Assembly: GCA_041918155.1 (NCBI GenBank)
Contig: JAYRWH010000088.1
Span: 1-64,000 of the forward strand
Direction of reading: 5' to 3'
DNA: 64,000 nt
Source of the DNA: UBA668 sp041918155
Lineage (GTDB): Bacteria; Actinomycetota; Acidimicrobiia; Acidimicrobiales; Ilumatobacteraceae
Shown: one piece after another, positions 7,346-16,459 of the stretch
How positions within the stretch are numbered: the first letter of the stretch is position 1
How the letters are laid out: the number at the start of each line of letters is the position of its first letter
Translations under genes and position numbers: made by a program
Notes under the pieces: generated by a model
What the model was told of the DNA's origin: nothing
Databases searched by the model: none
What the model saw: the letters and a program-made list of their open reading frames with translations, nothing else

Positions 7346-9536
7346 CCAGCCCCATGCGGAGGAGGACCGCCCCGGCAACCTTGCGGGGGCGATCCTCGAC
7401 ATGGAGGCCGAGCGACACGAGGCACTACATGCGCAGGCCCCCGCCCTCGACGTCCTGCCGGGCGTGGGTGACGAACAACTCACCCTGAAGGACGCCCTCA
7501 GGGTGGGCGGCACGTTCACGTTCACCGTCCTCGCCGTGCTGGCCGCGCTGGTCAGCCTGGAATCGGCCGCACTCGGCACGCTCGCGCCCGACATCCGCGA
7601 CTCGCTCCACGTCAGCAACGGCGTGATCGTGTTCATCAGCGCCGCGTTCGGTGGCTTCCTGATGCTCGGGTCGGTGCCGATGGGCTGGCTCGCCGACCGT
7701 CAGCGGCGCGGTCGGCTGATCGGCTTCGCAACGATGCTCTTCGCCGCGAGCGTGGCGCTGGCCGGCTTGGCGGCGAACGCGCTCATGCTCGTGCTCACCC
7801 GCGTCGCCGGCGGGCTCGGCCGCTCCAACGAGCTGACCGTGCAGGGTTCGCTGCTGGCCGACCAGTACCCGATCGGCACACGCGGTCGGCTGTCCACTGC
7901 GGTCGGCATCGCCGGGCGGATCACCGGCACGCTGAGTCCGCTCGTCGTCGGTGGCCTCGCGGCCCTGATCGGGGGTCCGACCGCGTGGCGGTGGGTGCTC
8001 GTGATCCTGTCGCTGCCCATCGCCGTCGCCAGCCTCGCCGCCTTCCGGCTGCCCGAACCCCCTCGCGGGCAGTTCGAGAAGCAGGATGTCATCGGCCAGG
8101 TGATCGAGGACGAGGACCCCCTGCCGATCTCGATGGAGGCCGCGTTCGCCCGTCTGCTGCAGATCCGCACGATGAAGACCGTCATCATGTCGTTCGCGGC
8201 CATGGGGTTCGGCTTGTTCACCTTGCCGATCCTCGGCAACCTGTTCCTCGAGGACGAGTACGGACTCGGCTCGCTCGGGCGCGGCGCGGTCGGCACCGCC
8301 GGCGGGGTCGCCACGCTCGCGGTGCTCCCCTTCGTCGGCAAGCTCTACGACCACCTGTACCGCCGCAACCCGGCGCAAGCGTTGCGGCTCGTGGGCCAAC
8401 TGGTGCTGCCGGCAGCCCTGCTCACACCCGTGCAGTTCTTCATGCCCAACCCGGTGCTGTTCGCCATCGTCGGCATCCCCAGCACCGTCCTGCTGTCGGC
8501 CGGGTTCATGATGGTCGGCCCGATCATGACCTCAGTCGTGCCCTACCGCCTCCGTGGAATGGGCGCGTCGCTGGGTGCGCTCTACATCTTCCTCATCGGC
8601 GCCACGTGTGGGTCGTTGTTGTCCGGCCTGCTCTCCCAGGCCTATGGCACCCGCACCGCGATCATCGTCATCTTCGTGCCGTCCACGGTGCTCGGCGGGT
8701 TCCTCCTCATGCGCGGCGCGAGCTTCATCCTCGGCGACCTGGGGATGGTCGCCGCCGAGATCCGCGAGGAGCTGGAAGAACACGATCGTCGCGTCGGTGA
8801 CCCGTCGGCCGTTCCGGCGCTGCAGATCCGCAACATCGACTTCGCCTACGGTCCGGTGCAGATCCTCTTCGACGTGAGCTTCGACGTGAAGCACGGCGAG
8901 GTGCTCGCGCTGCTCGGCACCAACGGCGCCGGCAAGTCGACGATCCTGCGCGTGATCGCCGGACTGGGTACGCCGTCGCGAGGCGTGGTGCGCCTCGGTG
9001 GGCGTTCGGTGACCTATGTGTCGCCCGAGATGCGATCCCGGCTCGGCATCGCCATGCTGCCGGGCGGCAAAGGCGTGTTCCCCGAGATGACCGTACGCGA
9101 GAACCTGGAGATGGCCGCGTTCAACCAGCGCGGTGACCGCGCGTCGATGGAGGGGGCCATCGATCGCACCCTGCAGCTGTTCCCCGAACTCGCCGAGCGC
9201 AAGGGTCAGCTGGCCTCGTCGTTGTCAGGCGGTCAGCAGCAATTGCTCGCCATGGCCGGAGTGCTCACCACCGACCCCAAGGTGCTCATCATCGACGAGC
9301 TGTCGCTCGGCCTCGCCCCGATCGTGGTCGAGCGAATGGTCGAGTTGGTTCGCGACCTGCACCGACGCGGCCTCACGATCATCATCGTCGAGCAGTCGCT
9401 GAACGTGGCGATGTCGATCGCCGAACGAGCCGTGTTCCTCGAGAAGGGGCACGTCCGCTTCGAGGGGCCGATGAAGGATCTCGTCGAACGCGACGATCTG
9501 GCGCGAGCCGTCTTCCTCGGCAAGGAGGGCGGCTGA
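7338..9536 (+). CDS. MFS transporter fused to LivF-type ABC ATPase
   Basis: About 732 residues from GTG 7338, which overlaps the previous stop. Residues about 45-470 are a 12-helix major-facilitator domain (cytoplasmic loop GWLADRQRRGRL is MFS-like). Residues about 495-732 are a complete LivF-type ABC ATPase: Walker A GTNGAGKST near 527, signature LSGGQQQ near 628, Walker B LIIDE near 649, then SLGLAP and a switch His replaced by Gln (VEQS), normal for LivF. There is no frameshift between the two halves. The gene sits between a LivK-like lipoprotein and a LivH-LivM-LivG fusion, so the ATPase half supplies LivF. Whether the MFS half transports, senses or only anchors is unknown. Confidence 0.88.
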   Translation: MPDQPHAEEDRPGNLAGAILDMEAERHEALHAQAPALDVLPGVGDEQLTLKDALRVGGTFTFTVLAVLAALVSLESAALGTLAPDIRDSLHVSNGVIVFISAAFGGFLMLGSVPMGWLADRQRRGRLIGFATMLFAASVALAGLAANALMLVLTRVAGGLGRSNELTVQGSLLADQYPIGTRGRLSTAVGIAGRITGTLSPLVVGGLAALIGGPTAWRWVLVILSLPIAVASLAAFRLPEPPRGQFEKQDVIGQVIEDEDPLPISMEAAFARLLQIRTMKTVIMSFAAMGFGLFTLPILGNLFLEDEYGLGSLGRGAVGTAGGVATLAVLPFVGKLYDHLYRRNPAQALRLVGQLVLPAALLTPVQFFMPNPVLFAIVGIPSTVLLSAGFMMVGPIMTSVVPYRLRGMGASLGALYIFLIGATCGSLLSGLLSQAYGTRTAIIVIFVPSTVLGGFLLMRGASFILGDLGMVAAEIREELEEHDRRVGDPSAVPALQIRNIDFAYGPVQILFDVSFDVKHGEVLALLGTNGAGKSTILRVIAGLGTPSRGVVRLGGRSVTYVSPEMRSRLGIAMLPGGKGVFPEMTVRENLEMAAFNQRGDRASMEGAIDRTLQLFPELAERKGQLASSLSGGQQQLLAMAGVLTTDPKVLIIDELSLGLAPIVVERMVELVRDLHRRGLTIIIVEQSLNVAMSIAERAVFLEKGHVRFEGPMKDLVERDDLARAVFLGKEGG

Positions 9537-12361
9537 TGGTCGCCACGTGGATCAATGGTCAGGTCGCGGTCAACGGTGTCGTGCGCGGCATGACCTACGG
9601 CCTCGTGGCACTCGCCATCGTGCTCGTCTACCGCTCCAACAAGGTGATCAACTTCGCCGTCGGCAGCATCGGCCTGCTCGGCTCGGGGCTGCTGGTGATG
9701 CTCACCAACAACTACAGCGTGCCGTACTGGCCCGCACTCGCACTGGCGCTGTCGGTCGGGGTGCTGTGGGGGGCCATCATCGAGCTCACCGTCATCCGCC
9801 GATTGTTCAAGGCGCCACGTGTGATCGTGCTCGTCGCCACCATCGGCGTCAGCCAGCTCTCCGAAGCAGCCCTGCTCGGCCTGCCCGACGTACGGCATCC
9901 GCGCACGCCGTACCCGTTGGCGATCGGGCGCTCGTGGCACTTCCACTCCGTGGCGATCAGTGGGGCGCAGATGATGGTGTTCGCGGTGACGCCCCTCTTG
10001 GCCATCGGGTTGACATGGTTCCTCACCCGCACGCTCACCGGGCGCACCGTACGGGCGGCGGCGAGCAACCCCGATCTCGCCCGTGTGTACGGCATCAACC
10101 CGAAGCAGCTCTCCACGCTCGTGTGGGCCATCGGTGGGTTGATCGGCACCGTCTCGATGATCCTGCTCGGAGGGGTGAGTGGCAACTCGGCACAACTGAC
10201 GGCGCTCGGGCCGTCGGCAATGCTGCGCGCCCTCGTTGCCGCACTGATCGCCCGCTTCACCTCGTTCCGCGTGGCGCTCGTGGCCGCATTGGCCATCGGG
10301 ATGACCGAGGAGCTGTTCCGCTTCAACTTCCTGAAGAACCCCGGGCTGATCGACATCGTGCTGCTGCTGGTGGTGCTCGTCTCCGTGGGCACCCTGGCCC
10401 GCGAGCGCGTTGCCGGCGACGCCGTGTACTCCTTCACTCCCAAGGTGGAAGCGATCCCGGAGCGGCTGCAGGACCGCTTCTGGCCGCGCAATCTCAACCG
10501 TCTCGCCATGCTCGTGCCGCTGACGTTCGCACTCCTGCTGCCGCTGGTTGTCACGCTCCCGTCGCGGCATGTGCTGTACGCGTCGATCTCCGCGTTCGCG
10601 ATCTGCGCACTGTCGATGACGGTGCTCACCGGCTGGGCGGGTCAGCTGTCGCTCGGCCAGATGGCCTTCGGTGGTCTCGGGGCCTTCACCGCGGCCGCCC
10701 TCACCCGAGGGCTCACGATCGACTGGACCATCGCCGATCACAACCTCTACGTGCACGCCGAGCCGATCCCGTTCGCCCTGTCGATCATGCTCGCGTCGCT
10801 CGTCACGGCGACGCTGGCCGCGATCGTCGGCGCCGGCGCACTGAGGGTGCGCGGCCTGCTGCTCGCGGTCAGCACGTTCGCTCTCGCCATCGCCGCCGGC
10901 GCCTGGATGTACCGCCAATCGATCTTCACCGGCGACGGCAGCACCAGCAGCGTTCCGTTCCGCCGAGGGAAGCTCCTGTGGCTCGACCTCGGGGTGCAAC
11001 GCACGTACTACTACGTGGTCGTCGGCACCCTGATCGTGGTGATGGCGTTCCTCGGACGCCTCCGGCGCAGTGGCGTCGGTCGGGTGACGCTCGCCGTGCG
11101 TGACAACCCGATCACCGCGGCTGGGTACACAGTGCGCCCCGCGGTGGCCAAGCTGCGTGCGTTCGCGCTCTCTGGCGGCATTGCCGGGCTGGGTGGAGCA
11201 CTGCTCGCCGGCGTCGGTTCGCGCGTCGACCCCCAGGACTGGCGATTCTTGGTGACCGGATCGCTCACCGTGGTGTCGATGGTGGTGATCGGCGGCATGG
11301 GCTCGGTCGCCGGTGCCGTGATCGGCTCGGTATGGGTGATCGGCCTCCCCGCGCTCGCGCCGGAGAACGAGATCATCCCACTGCTCACGTCCAGCATCGG
11401 CCTGCTCGTGCTGCTGCTCTACTTCCCTGGCGGCTTCGTCGACATCGCCTTCCGCGCGCGGGCGATGATCTACCGCCGGCTCGACGCCAAGCTGGGGCCG
11501 ATCTCGAAGGCCACCGACGCCCCATCGGTGGCGCTGCACAGTGACCGGCGGCGCCCGGTCGAGCACGATGTCCCACTGCGCGCTACCGACGTGTCGGTGT
11601 CGTTCGGCGGTGTCAGGGCCAACGACCGCATCTCCATCGAGGTGCGGCGCGACGAGGTCGTCGGCCTGATCGGCACAAACGGCGCGGGCAAGACCACCCT
11701 GATGAACGCGATCGGTGGTTACGTTCCGTCCGCCGGCCGCGTGGAGCTGCTCGGTCACGACGTGAGTGGGTTGCCGGCGGCGAGCCGGGCGCGCCGCGGG
11801 CTCGGCCGCACGTTCCAGGCAGCGACGCTGTTCCCCGAACTGACCGTACGCGAGACCGTGATGGTGGCCCTGGAGGCCCGGGGTCGCTCGGGCTTGATCG
11901 AGACGGCGCTGTTCTCCCCGCGGGCCCGCTCGCGATCCAAGGCCCAGCGGGCCCACGCGGCCGAACTCATCGACTTTCTCGGTCTCGGCCGCTACGCCGA
12001 ACGGCAGATCTCCGAGCTGTCCACGGGTACCCGCCGCATCGTCGAACTGGCCGGTCTGCTGGCCCTCGACGCACGCGTGTTGTGCCTCGACGAGCCGACC
12101 GCAGGTATCGCCCAGCGCGAGGCGGAGGCGATGGGGCCACTGCTGCTCGAGATCCGCAAGGAGCTCGGCGCGTCGATGCTCATCATCGAGCACGACATGC
12201 CGTTGATCATGAGCCTCAGCGACCGCGTGTATTGCCTGGAACTCGGCAAGGTGATCGCCGAGGGCACCCCCGAAGCCGTGCGCAACAACCCGGCCGTGAT
12301 CGCCAGCTACCTCGGCATGGACCAGAACACGATCCAGCGCAGCGGCGCGATCACCGAGTAG
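9536..12361 (+). CDS. LivH-LivM-LivG fusion: both permeases and one ATPase of a Liv importer
   Basis: A 941-residue protein; its ATG overlaps the previous TGA (TGATG). Residues 1-290 are LivH-like permease (GLVALAIVLVYRSNKVINFA), about 320-650 LivM-like permease (TGWAGQLSLGQMAFGGLGAF), and about 680-941 a LivG-like ATPase: Walker A GTNGAGKTT near 712, Walker B CLDEPT near 850, switch His in IEHD. The ABC signature reads LSTGTRR rather than LSGGQ. With the lipoprotein and the MFS-LivF protein this completes an importer normally split over five genes. The reading frame is uninterrupted. A weak 5-bp hairpin follows before the convergent sulfatase gene. Confidence 0.92.
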   Translation: MVATWINGQVAVNGVVRGMTYGLVALAIVLVYRSNKVINFAVGSIGLLGSGLLVMLTNNYSVPYWPALALALSVGVLWGAIIELTVIRRLFKAPRVIVLVATIGVSQLSEAALLGLPDVRHPRTPYPLAIGRSWHFHSVAISGAQMMVFAVTPLLAIGLTWFLTRTLTGRTVRAAASNPDLARVYGINPKQLSTLVWAIGGLIGTVSMILLGGVSGNSAQLTALGPSAMLRALVAALIARFTSFRVALVAALAIGMTEELFRFNFLKNPGLIDIVLLLVVLVSVGTLARERVAGDAVYSFTPKVEAIPERLQDRFWPRNLNRLAMLVPLTFALLLPLVVTLPSRHVLYASISAFAICALSMTVLTGWAGQLSLGQMAFGGLGAFTAAALTRGLTIDWTIADHNLYVHAEPIPFALSIMLASLVTATLAAIVGAGALRVRGLLLAVSTFALAIAAGAWMYRQSIFTGDGSTSSVPFRRGKLLWLDLGVQRTYYYVVVGTLIVVMAFLGRLRRSGVGRVTLAVRDNPITAAGYTVRPAVAKLRAFALSGGIAGLGGALLAGVGSRVDPQDWRFLVTGSLTVVSMVVIGGMGSVAGAVIGSVWVIGLPALAPENEIIPLLTSSIGLLVLLLYFPGGFVDIAFRARAMIYRRLDAKLGPISKATDAPSVALHSDRRRPVEHDVPLRATDVSVSFGGVRANDRISIEVRRDEVVGLIGTNGAGKTTLMNAIGGYVPSAGRVELLGHDVSGLPAASRARRGLGRTFQAATLFPELTVRETVMVALEARGRSGLIETALFSPRARSRSKAQRAHAAELIDFLGLGRYAERQISELSTGTRRIVELAGLLALDARVLCLDEPTAGIAQREAEAMGPLLLEIRKELGASMLIIEHDMPLIMSLSDRVYCLELGKVIAEGTPEAVRNNPAVIASYLGMDQNTIQRSGAITE

Positions 12362-12388
12362 CGCGACCGCTACCGGAAGCGGCCACGA

Positions 12389-13981
12389 TCACGCAATCCC
12401 CAGCCGTTGGAGCTGCTCGGTGGGGGCCTCCAGCTCCGCCAGCGCGGTGCGCAACAGATCCACCATCTGCGCCTCGCGACCCTCACCCACCCGGTTCTCC
12501 TGCTCGTCGGGGTCGGCCCCCAGGTCGTAGAGATGGTGGTTGCCGACGGCCGCGCCGGTGGCCCAGATCGGCAGCTGGTCGCCCGGCGCGTACGGCTGGC
12601 GGATTACGGGGATCTCCGTGCCCGGCATCGTGTCGAGCCATGCCCGCTGGTCGGGGGGAGGCATCGCGTCGAAGCCGTCGATCGGGATCGGCATCGTCGA
12701 CCAACGGTTGGAGAAGGTGGAGAGCGGGAAGTTCGCCTCCGCCGGGCCGCGCGCGTACTTGTGGCGGCCGTCGGTGATCTGCACCCAACTGCCCCACACG
12801 CCGCCGATCGCCCAGTCGCGCACGGAGGTCGCCTCGCCCGTGAACAGGGGCACCAGCGACCGCCCGTGGGTGCGCTGCTTGGCCGTCGCGCCGTAGATGT
12901 CGGCGAACGTGGCGAAAAGGTCGACGCTCGTCGTGAGCGCGTCGTTCGTGCCACCACCGGCCACGCCCGGCCAATGGATGAGCAGCGGGGTGTGCCCGAG
13001 CGGCTCGAACTGCGGGACGCCGGGCTTGCCCCAGATGTCGTTCCCCGCGCGCACCTCGCCGAGGTAGTGCCCATGGTCGGTGCACACCACGAGCGCGGTG
13101 TCGTCCCACAAGTTCCGCTCGTCGAACGCGCGCAGGATGCGGCCGAACCAGTGGTCGATCATCGACAGCTTGCTGCCGTAGTTGGCGCGCACATGGCGGC
13201 CCTCGGCCTCACTGATGACTCCGCCGCTCACGCCACCGTTCACGTACGGCGGCCAGATGATGTACTCGTCGGCCCACGGCTCGCGCTCGTAGATCCCGGC
13301 CCACGGCGCTGGTGTGTCGAACGGCTCGTGCGGATCGAACTCGTCGACGAACAGGAACCACCGGTCGTGATGCGGCGTCGCCTCACGCAAGAAGCGCTCG
13401 GCCTCCATCATCGTGCGCGGCCCCGGGTAGTCCTCCTCTTCGCGGAAGAACGAGCGGCTGTGGTCGTAGTGGCGGGGCCCGGGCGGCACGCCGTACAGGC
13501 GGGAGAAGAACCAGCCGCCCGTGCGCGCCGGCATCGTGGGCTCGCCGAGCCACGACGGATCGTAGAACGTACGCCACGGGTCGGATTCGTGGCCGCGTAC
13601 GTACTCCCAGCCGTGGAAGTCGGTGTGATAGTTCTCGCCACCGGTCTCGAACAGGTGGGGGTGATCGGTGGCCAGGTAGCTCGTCACCCCGTGGCGGCGG
13701 AGCATGCGCGTGATCGGCTCCTCCCACACCTCGATCGAGCCCCACGGCTTCCACAGGAAATCGAGCGCACCGCACAGGATGTCGTGGCGGGCGGGCATGC
13801 ACGGCAGCGAGCCGGTGACGTGGCGGGTGAAGCGAGTGGCGCGCTCGCGGGCGAAGCGATCGAGGTTCGGCGTGTCGAACTCGCGGCCGCCGTAACTACC
13901 GAGCATGTGCCGATTCAGCGAGTCGAGCAACACCACGCACACGTTGGTGGGGCCCTTCTTGGGCGCGAGTTCCGTTGTCAT
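12389..13981 (-). CDS. Sulfatase (formylglycine type)
   Basis: 530 residues from an ATG at 13981 whose first bases overlap the GH3 stop (ATGA). Metal-site Asp D20 is in VVLLDSLNRHMLGSYGG. The active-site signature is C61-M-P-A-R, the C-x-P-x-R pattern in which Cys becomes formylglycine, followed by HDILCG where most members have xxxxTG. CTDHGHYLGE supplies further metal and catalytic residues. It should hydrolyse sulfate esters after activation by a formylglycine-generating enzyme, which is not in this window. No signal peptide is seen, so it is probably cytoplasmic. Coupling to a GH3 glycosidase suggests breakdown of a sulfated glycan. Confidence 0.88.
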   Translation of the reverse strand: MTTELAPKKGPTNVCVVLLDSLNRHMLGSYGGREFDTPNLDRFARERATRFTRHVTGSLPCMPARHDILCGALDFLWKPWGSIEVWEEPITRMLRRHGVTSYLATDHPHLFETGGENYHTDFHGWEYVRGHESDPWRTFYDPSWLGEPTMPARTGGWFFSRLYGVPPGPRHYDHSRSFFREEEDYPGPRTMMEAERFLREATPHHDRWFLFVDEFDPHEPFDTPAPWAGIYEREPWADEYIIWPPYVNGGVSGGVISEAEGRHVRANYGSKLSMIDHWFGRILRAFDERNLWDDTALVVCTDHGHYLGEVRAGNDIWGKPGVPQFEPLGHTPLLIHWPGVAGGGTNDALTTSVDLFATFADIYGATAKQRTHGRSLVPLFTGEATSVRDWAIGGVWGSWVQITDGRHKYARGPAEANFPLSTFSNRWSTMPIPIDGFDAMPPPDQRAWLDTMPGTEIPVIRQPYAPGDQLPIWATGAAVGNHHLYDLGADPDEQENRVGEGREAQMVDLLRTALAELEAPTEQLQRLGIA

Positions 13982-16395
13982 CGCACCTTCCGTTTGCCGA
14001 ATGGCCACAGGTTCAGCACCTTCACGATCCGGTCGAGCGTCTTCCAGTCGAGCCTGCCGCCACCCATGAGGGCCAGCGCGCGCAGCGGCATCTCCCTCAG
14101 CACGGTCTCCATCATCGCCTTGGCGCTGTCGTCGTCGAGCAGGTCGCCGACCTGCTGCTGCATCTGAGCGGCGATCTTCTTCGCCAACCGGCGGCCCGGC
14201 CACACTGCGGACACCTCGCCGATCGTGGAGTTGCGGGTGAACGGGCGCACAGCGGTCGCCGCCGGGATCGGCGCACCGAGCAGCGCGGCGAACGTGGCAT
14301 CGTCCGCGAGCGCCTGCACGCTCGGCACCCAGCCTGCGCCCGGTGCCACGGCCCCGCCCGAGAACCGCGACGACAAGGTGACCGTCGACTGCAACCGGAT
14401 GTCGCGCGACGAGGTACCCACGAGCACGTCGTACGCGCCGGGCTCGACCTGCCACGCGTGGCCGGCCACGTCGAAGAACGCGAACGCCCGGCGGTCGAGC
14501 CGGATCGTTATCCGCTGCGACTCGCCGGAGGCCAACCGCAGCTTGGCGAACCCGCGCAGCTCGCGGTCGGGGCGGTGGATCACGCGGCGCGGGCCGCGCA
14601 CGTACACCTGCACCACCTCGGCGCCGGCGACGGAACCCGTGTTGGTGACGGTGACCGACACCTCTTGGGCGAAACCGTCGGCGTCAGCATCGGTGGCTCC
14701 GCTCAGGGACAGGTCGGTCACGTCGAAGGTCGTGTAGCTCAGGCCGTGCCCGAACGGGAAGCGCACCGTCGCGCCGACCGTGTCGAACCAGCGGTAGCCG
14801 ACATAGATGCCTTCGCGGTACTGCACCTGGCGCGCACCGGGGAACCACGCGTCGGAGCCGTGGTCGGACTGGCGCAGCGGATAGGTTTCGGCCAGCTTGC
14901 CCGCGGGGTTCACAGCACCGAGGAGGACGTCGGCGACGCCCCCGCCACCGGCCTGGCCACCCAGGTTGGCCAGCAGGATGGCGCGCGGCGTGTCGGCCCA
15001 CGGCAGCTCCATCGCCGAACCACCGCACAACACCACGACAGTGTTGGGGTTCGCGGCCGCCACCGCCTCCACCAGCTTGGAGTGCTGCTCGGGCACGCGC
15101 ATGTGCCGCCGATCGAATGCTTCCGATTCGTACGACGAGGGCAGACCCACCACCACGACGGCGACTTCGGCCCCGCGGGCGACCTCCACCGCCTCTTCGA
15201 TGAGTTCCGGCCGCAGACGGTCGTTGGCGGCCTCGTAGCCACGGGCGTGCGAGACCACAACGCCGCCAACCCCGGCGGTGATCGCCTCGAGCACGGTGTC
15301 GAGCCGCGTGGGAGTCACTTGCGAACTCCCCGCACCCTGGTAGCGCGGCTCGGTCGCGAACGCGCCGATGATCGCGATTGAAGCCGCCGGCGCCAGCGGC
15401 AGAACACCGTCGTTGGTGAGCAGCACGGTGCTGTCGGCGGCGGCGCGGCGGGCGAGCGCATGGTGCTCGTCGATGTCGAACGTGTCGGGGGCCCCCTCGC
15501 GTGGGCGGTAGGTGGCAATCAATCGCAGCAGGCGGCGCACCGTGCGATCGAGCACATCGCTCCCCAGGCGCCCCTCTTGCACCGCGGTCACGATGAGCGC
15601 ATCGTTACTTCCGTTGCTGCCGGGCATCTCCAGGTCGAGCCCGGCCTTCACGCCCGCGACGCGATCGTTGACTGCGCCCCAATCGGACATGACGACGCCG
15701 TCCCAGCCCCACTCGTCGCGCAACACCGTGGTGAGCAGCCATTCGTGCTCCGAGCAGTACGGCCCATTGACCTTGTTGTAACCGCACATCACCGTCGCCG
15801 GGTCGCCCTCGCGCACCGCGTACTCGAAGCTGGCCAGGTAGATCTCGCGCAGCGCCCGCTCGTCGACCACCGAGTCGGCGACGTTGCGGTAGCCCTCCTG
15901 GTTGTTCGCCGCGTAATGCTTCAGGCTCGCGCCGACGCCCCCGCGCGTGAGGCCGCGGATGAGTGCACCGCCCATGCGCCCCGACAGCAGCGGATCCTCG
16001 GAGAAGTACTCGAAGTTACGACCGCACAGCGGATGGCGCTTGATGTTCACGCCCGGCCCGAGCACCACCGACACCTTGGTGGCGATCGCCTCGCGCCCGA
16101 TCGCCGCGCCGACCTGCTCGACGAGGTCTGGGTCCCAACTACTGGCCAACCCCGCGGCGGTAGGGAAGCATGTGGCCGGCAGGCCCTTCAGCCCCGAGCC
16201 GCCATCGGCGACCCGGCGCAGGCCGTGGGGGCCGTCGGTGACCATGATCTGGTCGACACCGAGGCGCTCCACCGCCTTCATGTGCCAGAAGTCGGCGCCC
16301 GAGCACAGCCCGGCCTTCTCCTCCAACGTCAGCCCTGCGAGCACCCCCTCCACCCATCTGTCGATGTCGTGTGCCGCGCCCATGCTGCCGCTCAT
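13978..16395 (-). CDS. Glycoside hydrolase family 3 (beta-glucosidase-like)
   Basis: An 805-residue protein with the GH3 N-terminal barrel, C-terminal domain and Fn3-like domain (GLSYTTFDV to DVLVGTSS), plus about 95 extra C-terminal residues of helical character. The nucleophile is D238 in VVMSDWGA; KHYAANNQE (159-167) supplies substrate contacts. It cleaves beta-linked glucosides or similar sugars with retention. No signal peptide is visible, so it probably acts on imported oligosaccharides. GGGAG lies 5 nt before the ATG, and TAAGAT further upstream is a likely -10. The overlapping downstream sulfatase implies a shared substrate. Confidence 0.9.
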   Translation of the reverse strand: MSGSMGAAHDIDRWVEGVLAGLTLEEKAGLCSGADFWHMKAVERLGVDQIMVTDGPHGLRRVADGGSGLKGLPATCFPTAAGLASSWDPDLVEQVGAAIGREAIATKVSVVLGPGVNIKRHPLCGRNFEYFSEDPLLSGRMGGALIRGLTRGGVGASLKHYAANNQEGYRNVADSVVDERALREIYLASFEYAVREGDPATVMCGYNKVNGPYCSEHEWLLTTVLRDEWGWDGVVMSDWGAVNDRVAGVKAGLDLEMPGSNGSNDALIVTAVQEGRLGSDVLDRTVRRLLRLIATYRPREGAPDTFDIDEHHALARRAAADSTVLLTNDGVLPLAPAASIAIIGAFATEPRYQGAGSSQVTPTRLDTVLEAITAGVGGVVVSHARGYEAANDRLRPELIEEAVEVARGAEVAVVVVGLPSSYESEAFDRRHMRVPEQHSKLVEAVAAANPNTVVVLCGGSAMELPWADTPRAILLANLGGQAGGGGVADVLLGAVNPAGKLAETYPLRQSDHGSDAWFPGARQVQYREGIYVGYRWFDTVGATVRFPFGHGLSYTTFDVTDLSLSGATDADADGFAQEVSVTVTNTGSVAGAEVVQVYVRGPRRVIHRPDRELRGFAKLRLASGESQRITIRLDRRAFAFFDVAGHAWQVEPGAYDVLVGTSSRDIRLQSTVTLSSRFSGGAVAPGAGWVPSVQALADDATFAALLGAPIPAATAVRPFTRNSTIGEVSAVWPGRRLAKKIAAQMQQQVGDLLDDDSAKAMMETVLREMPLRALALMGGGRLDWKTLDRIVKVLNLWPFGKRKVR

Positions 16396-16459
16396 GTGTA
16401 CTCCCGTGTGGTAGGTCGTGGTGATCTTACGGGTATCAGAAATCCCCGTCGCGGCTGTC

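Noticed and set aside
5933..7636. Upstream extension of the small ORF before the DUF2510 gene into a 639-codon frame
   Set aside because: The extension is antisense to the substrate-binding lipoprotein gene and Arg/Gly-rich; only the last about 71 codons are plausible.
9233..12193. 986-codon open frame on the minus strand opposite the LivHMG fusion
   Set aside because: It is a shadow of the high-GC coding strand: Arg/His/Gly/Gln-rich, no domain, and the plus strand encodes clear transporter motifs.
12407..14167. 586-codon plus-strand frame opposite the sulfatase gene
   Set aside because: Arg/His/Val-rich composition without motifs; the minus strand carries the sulfatase signature.
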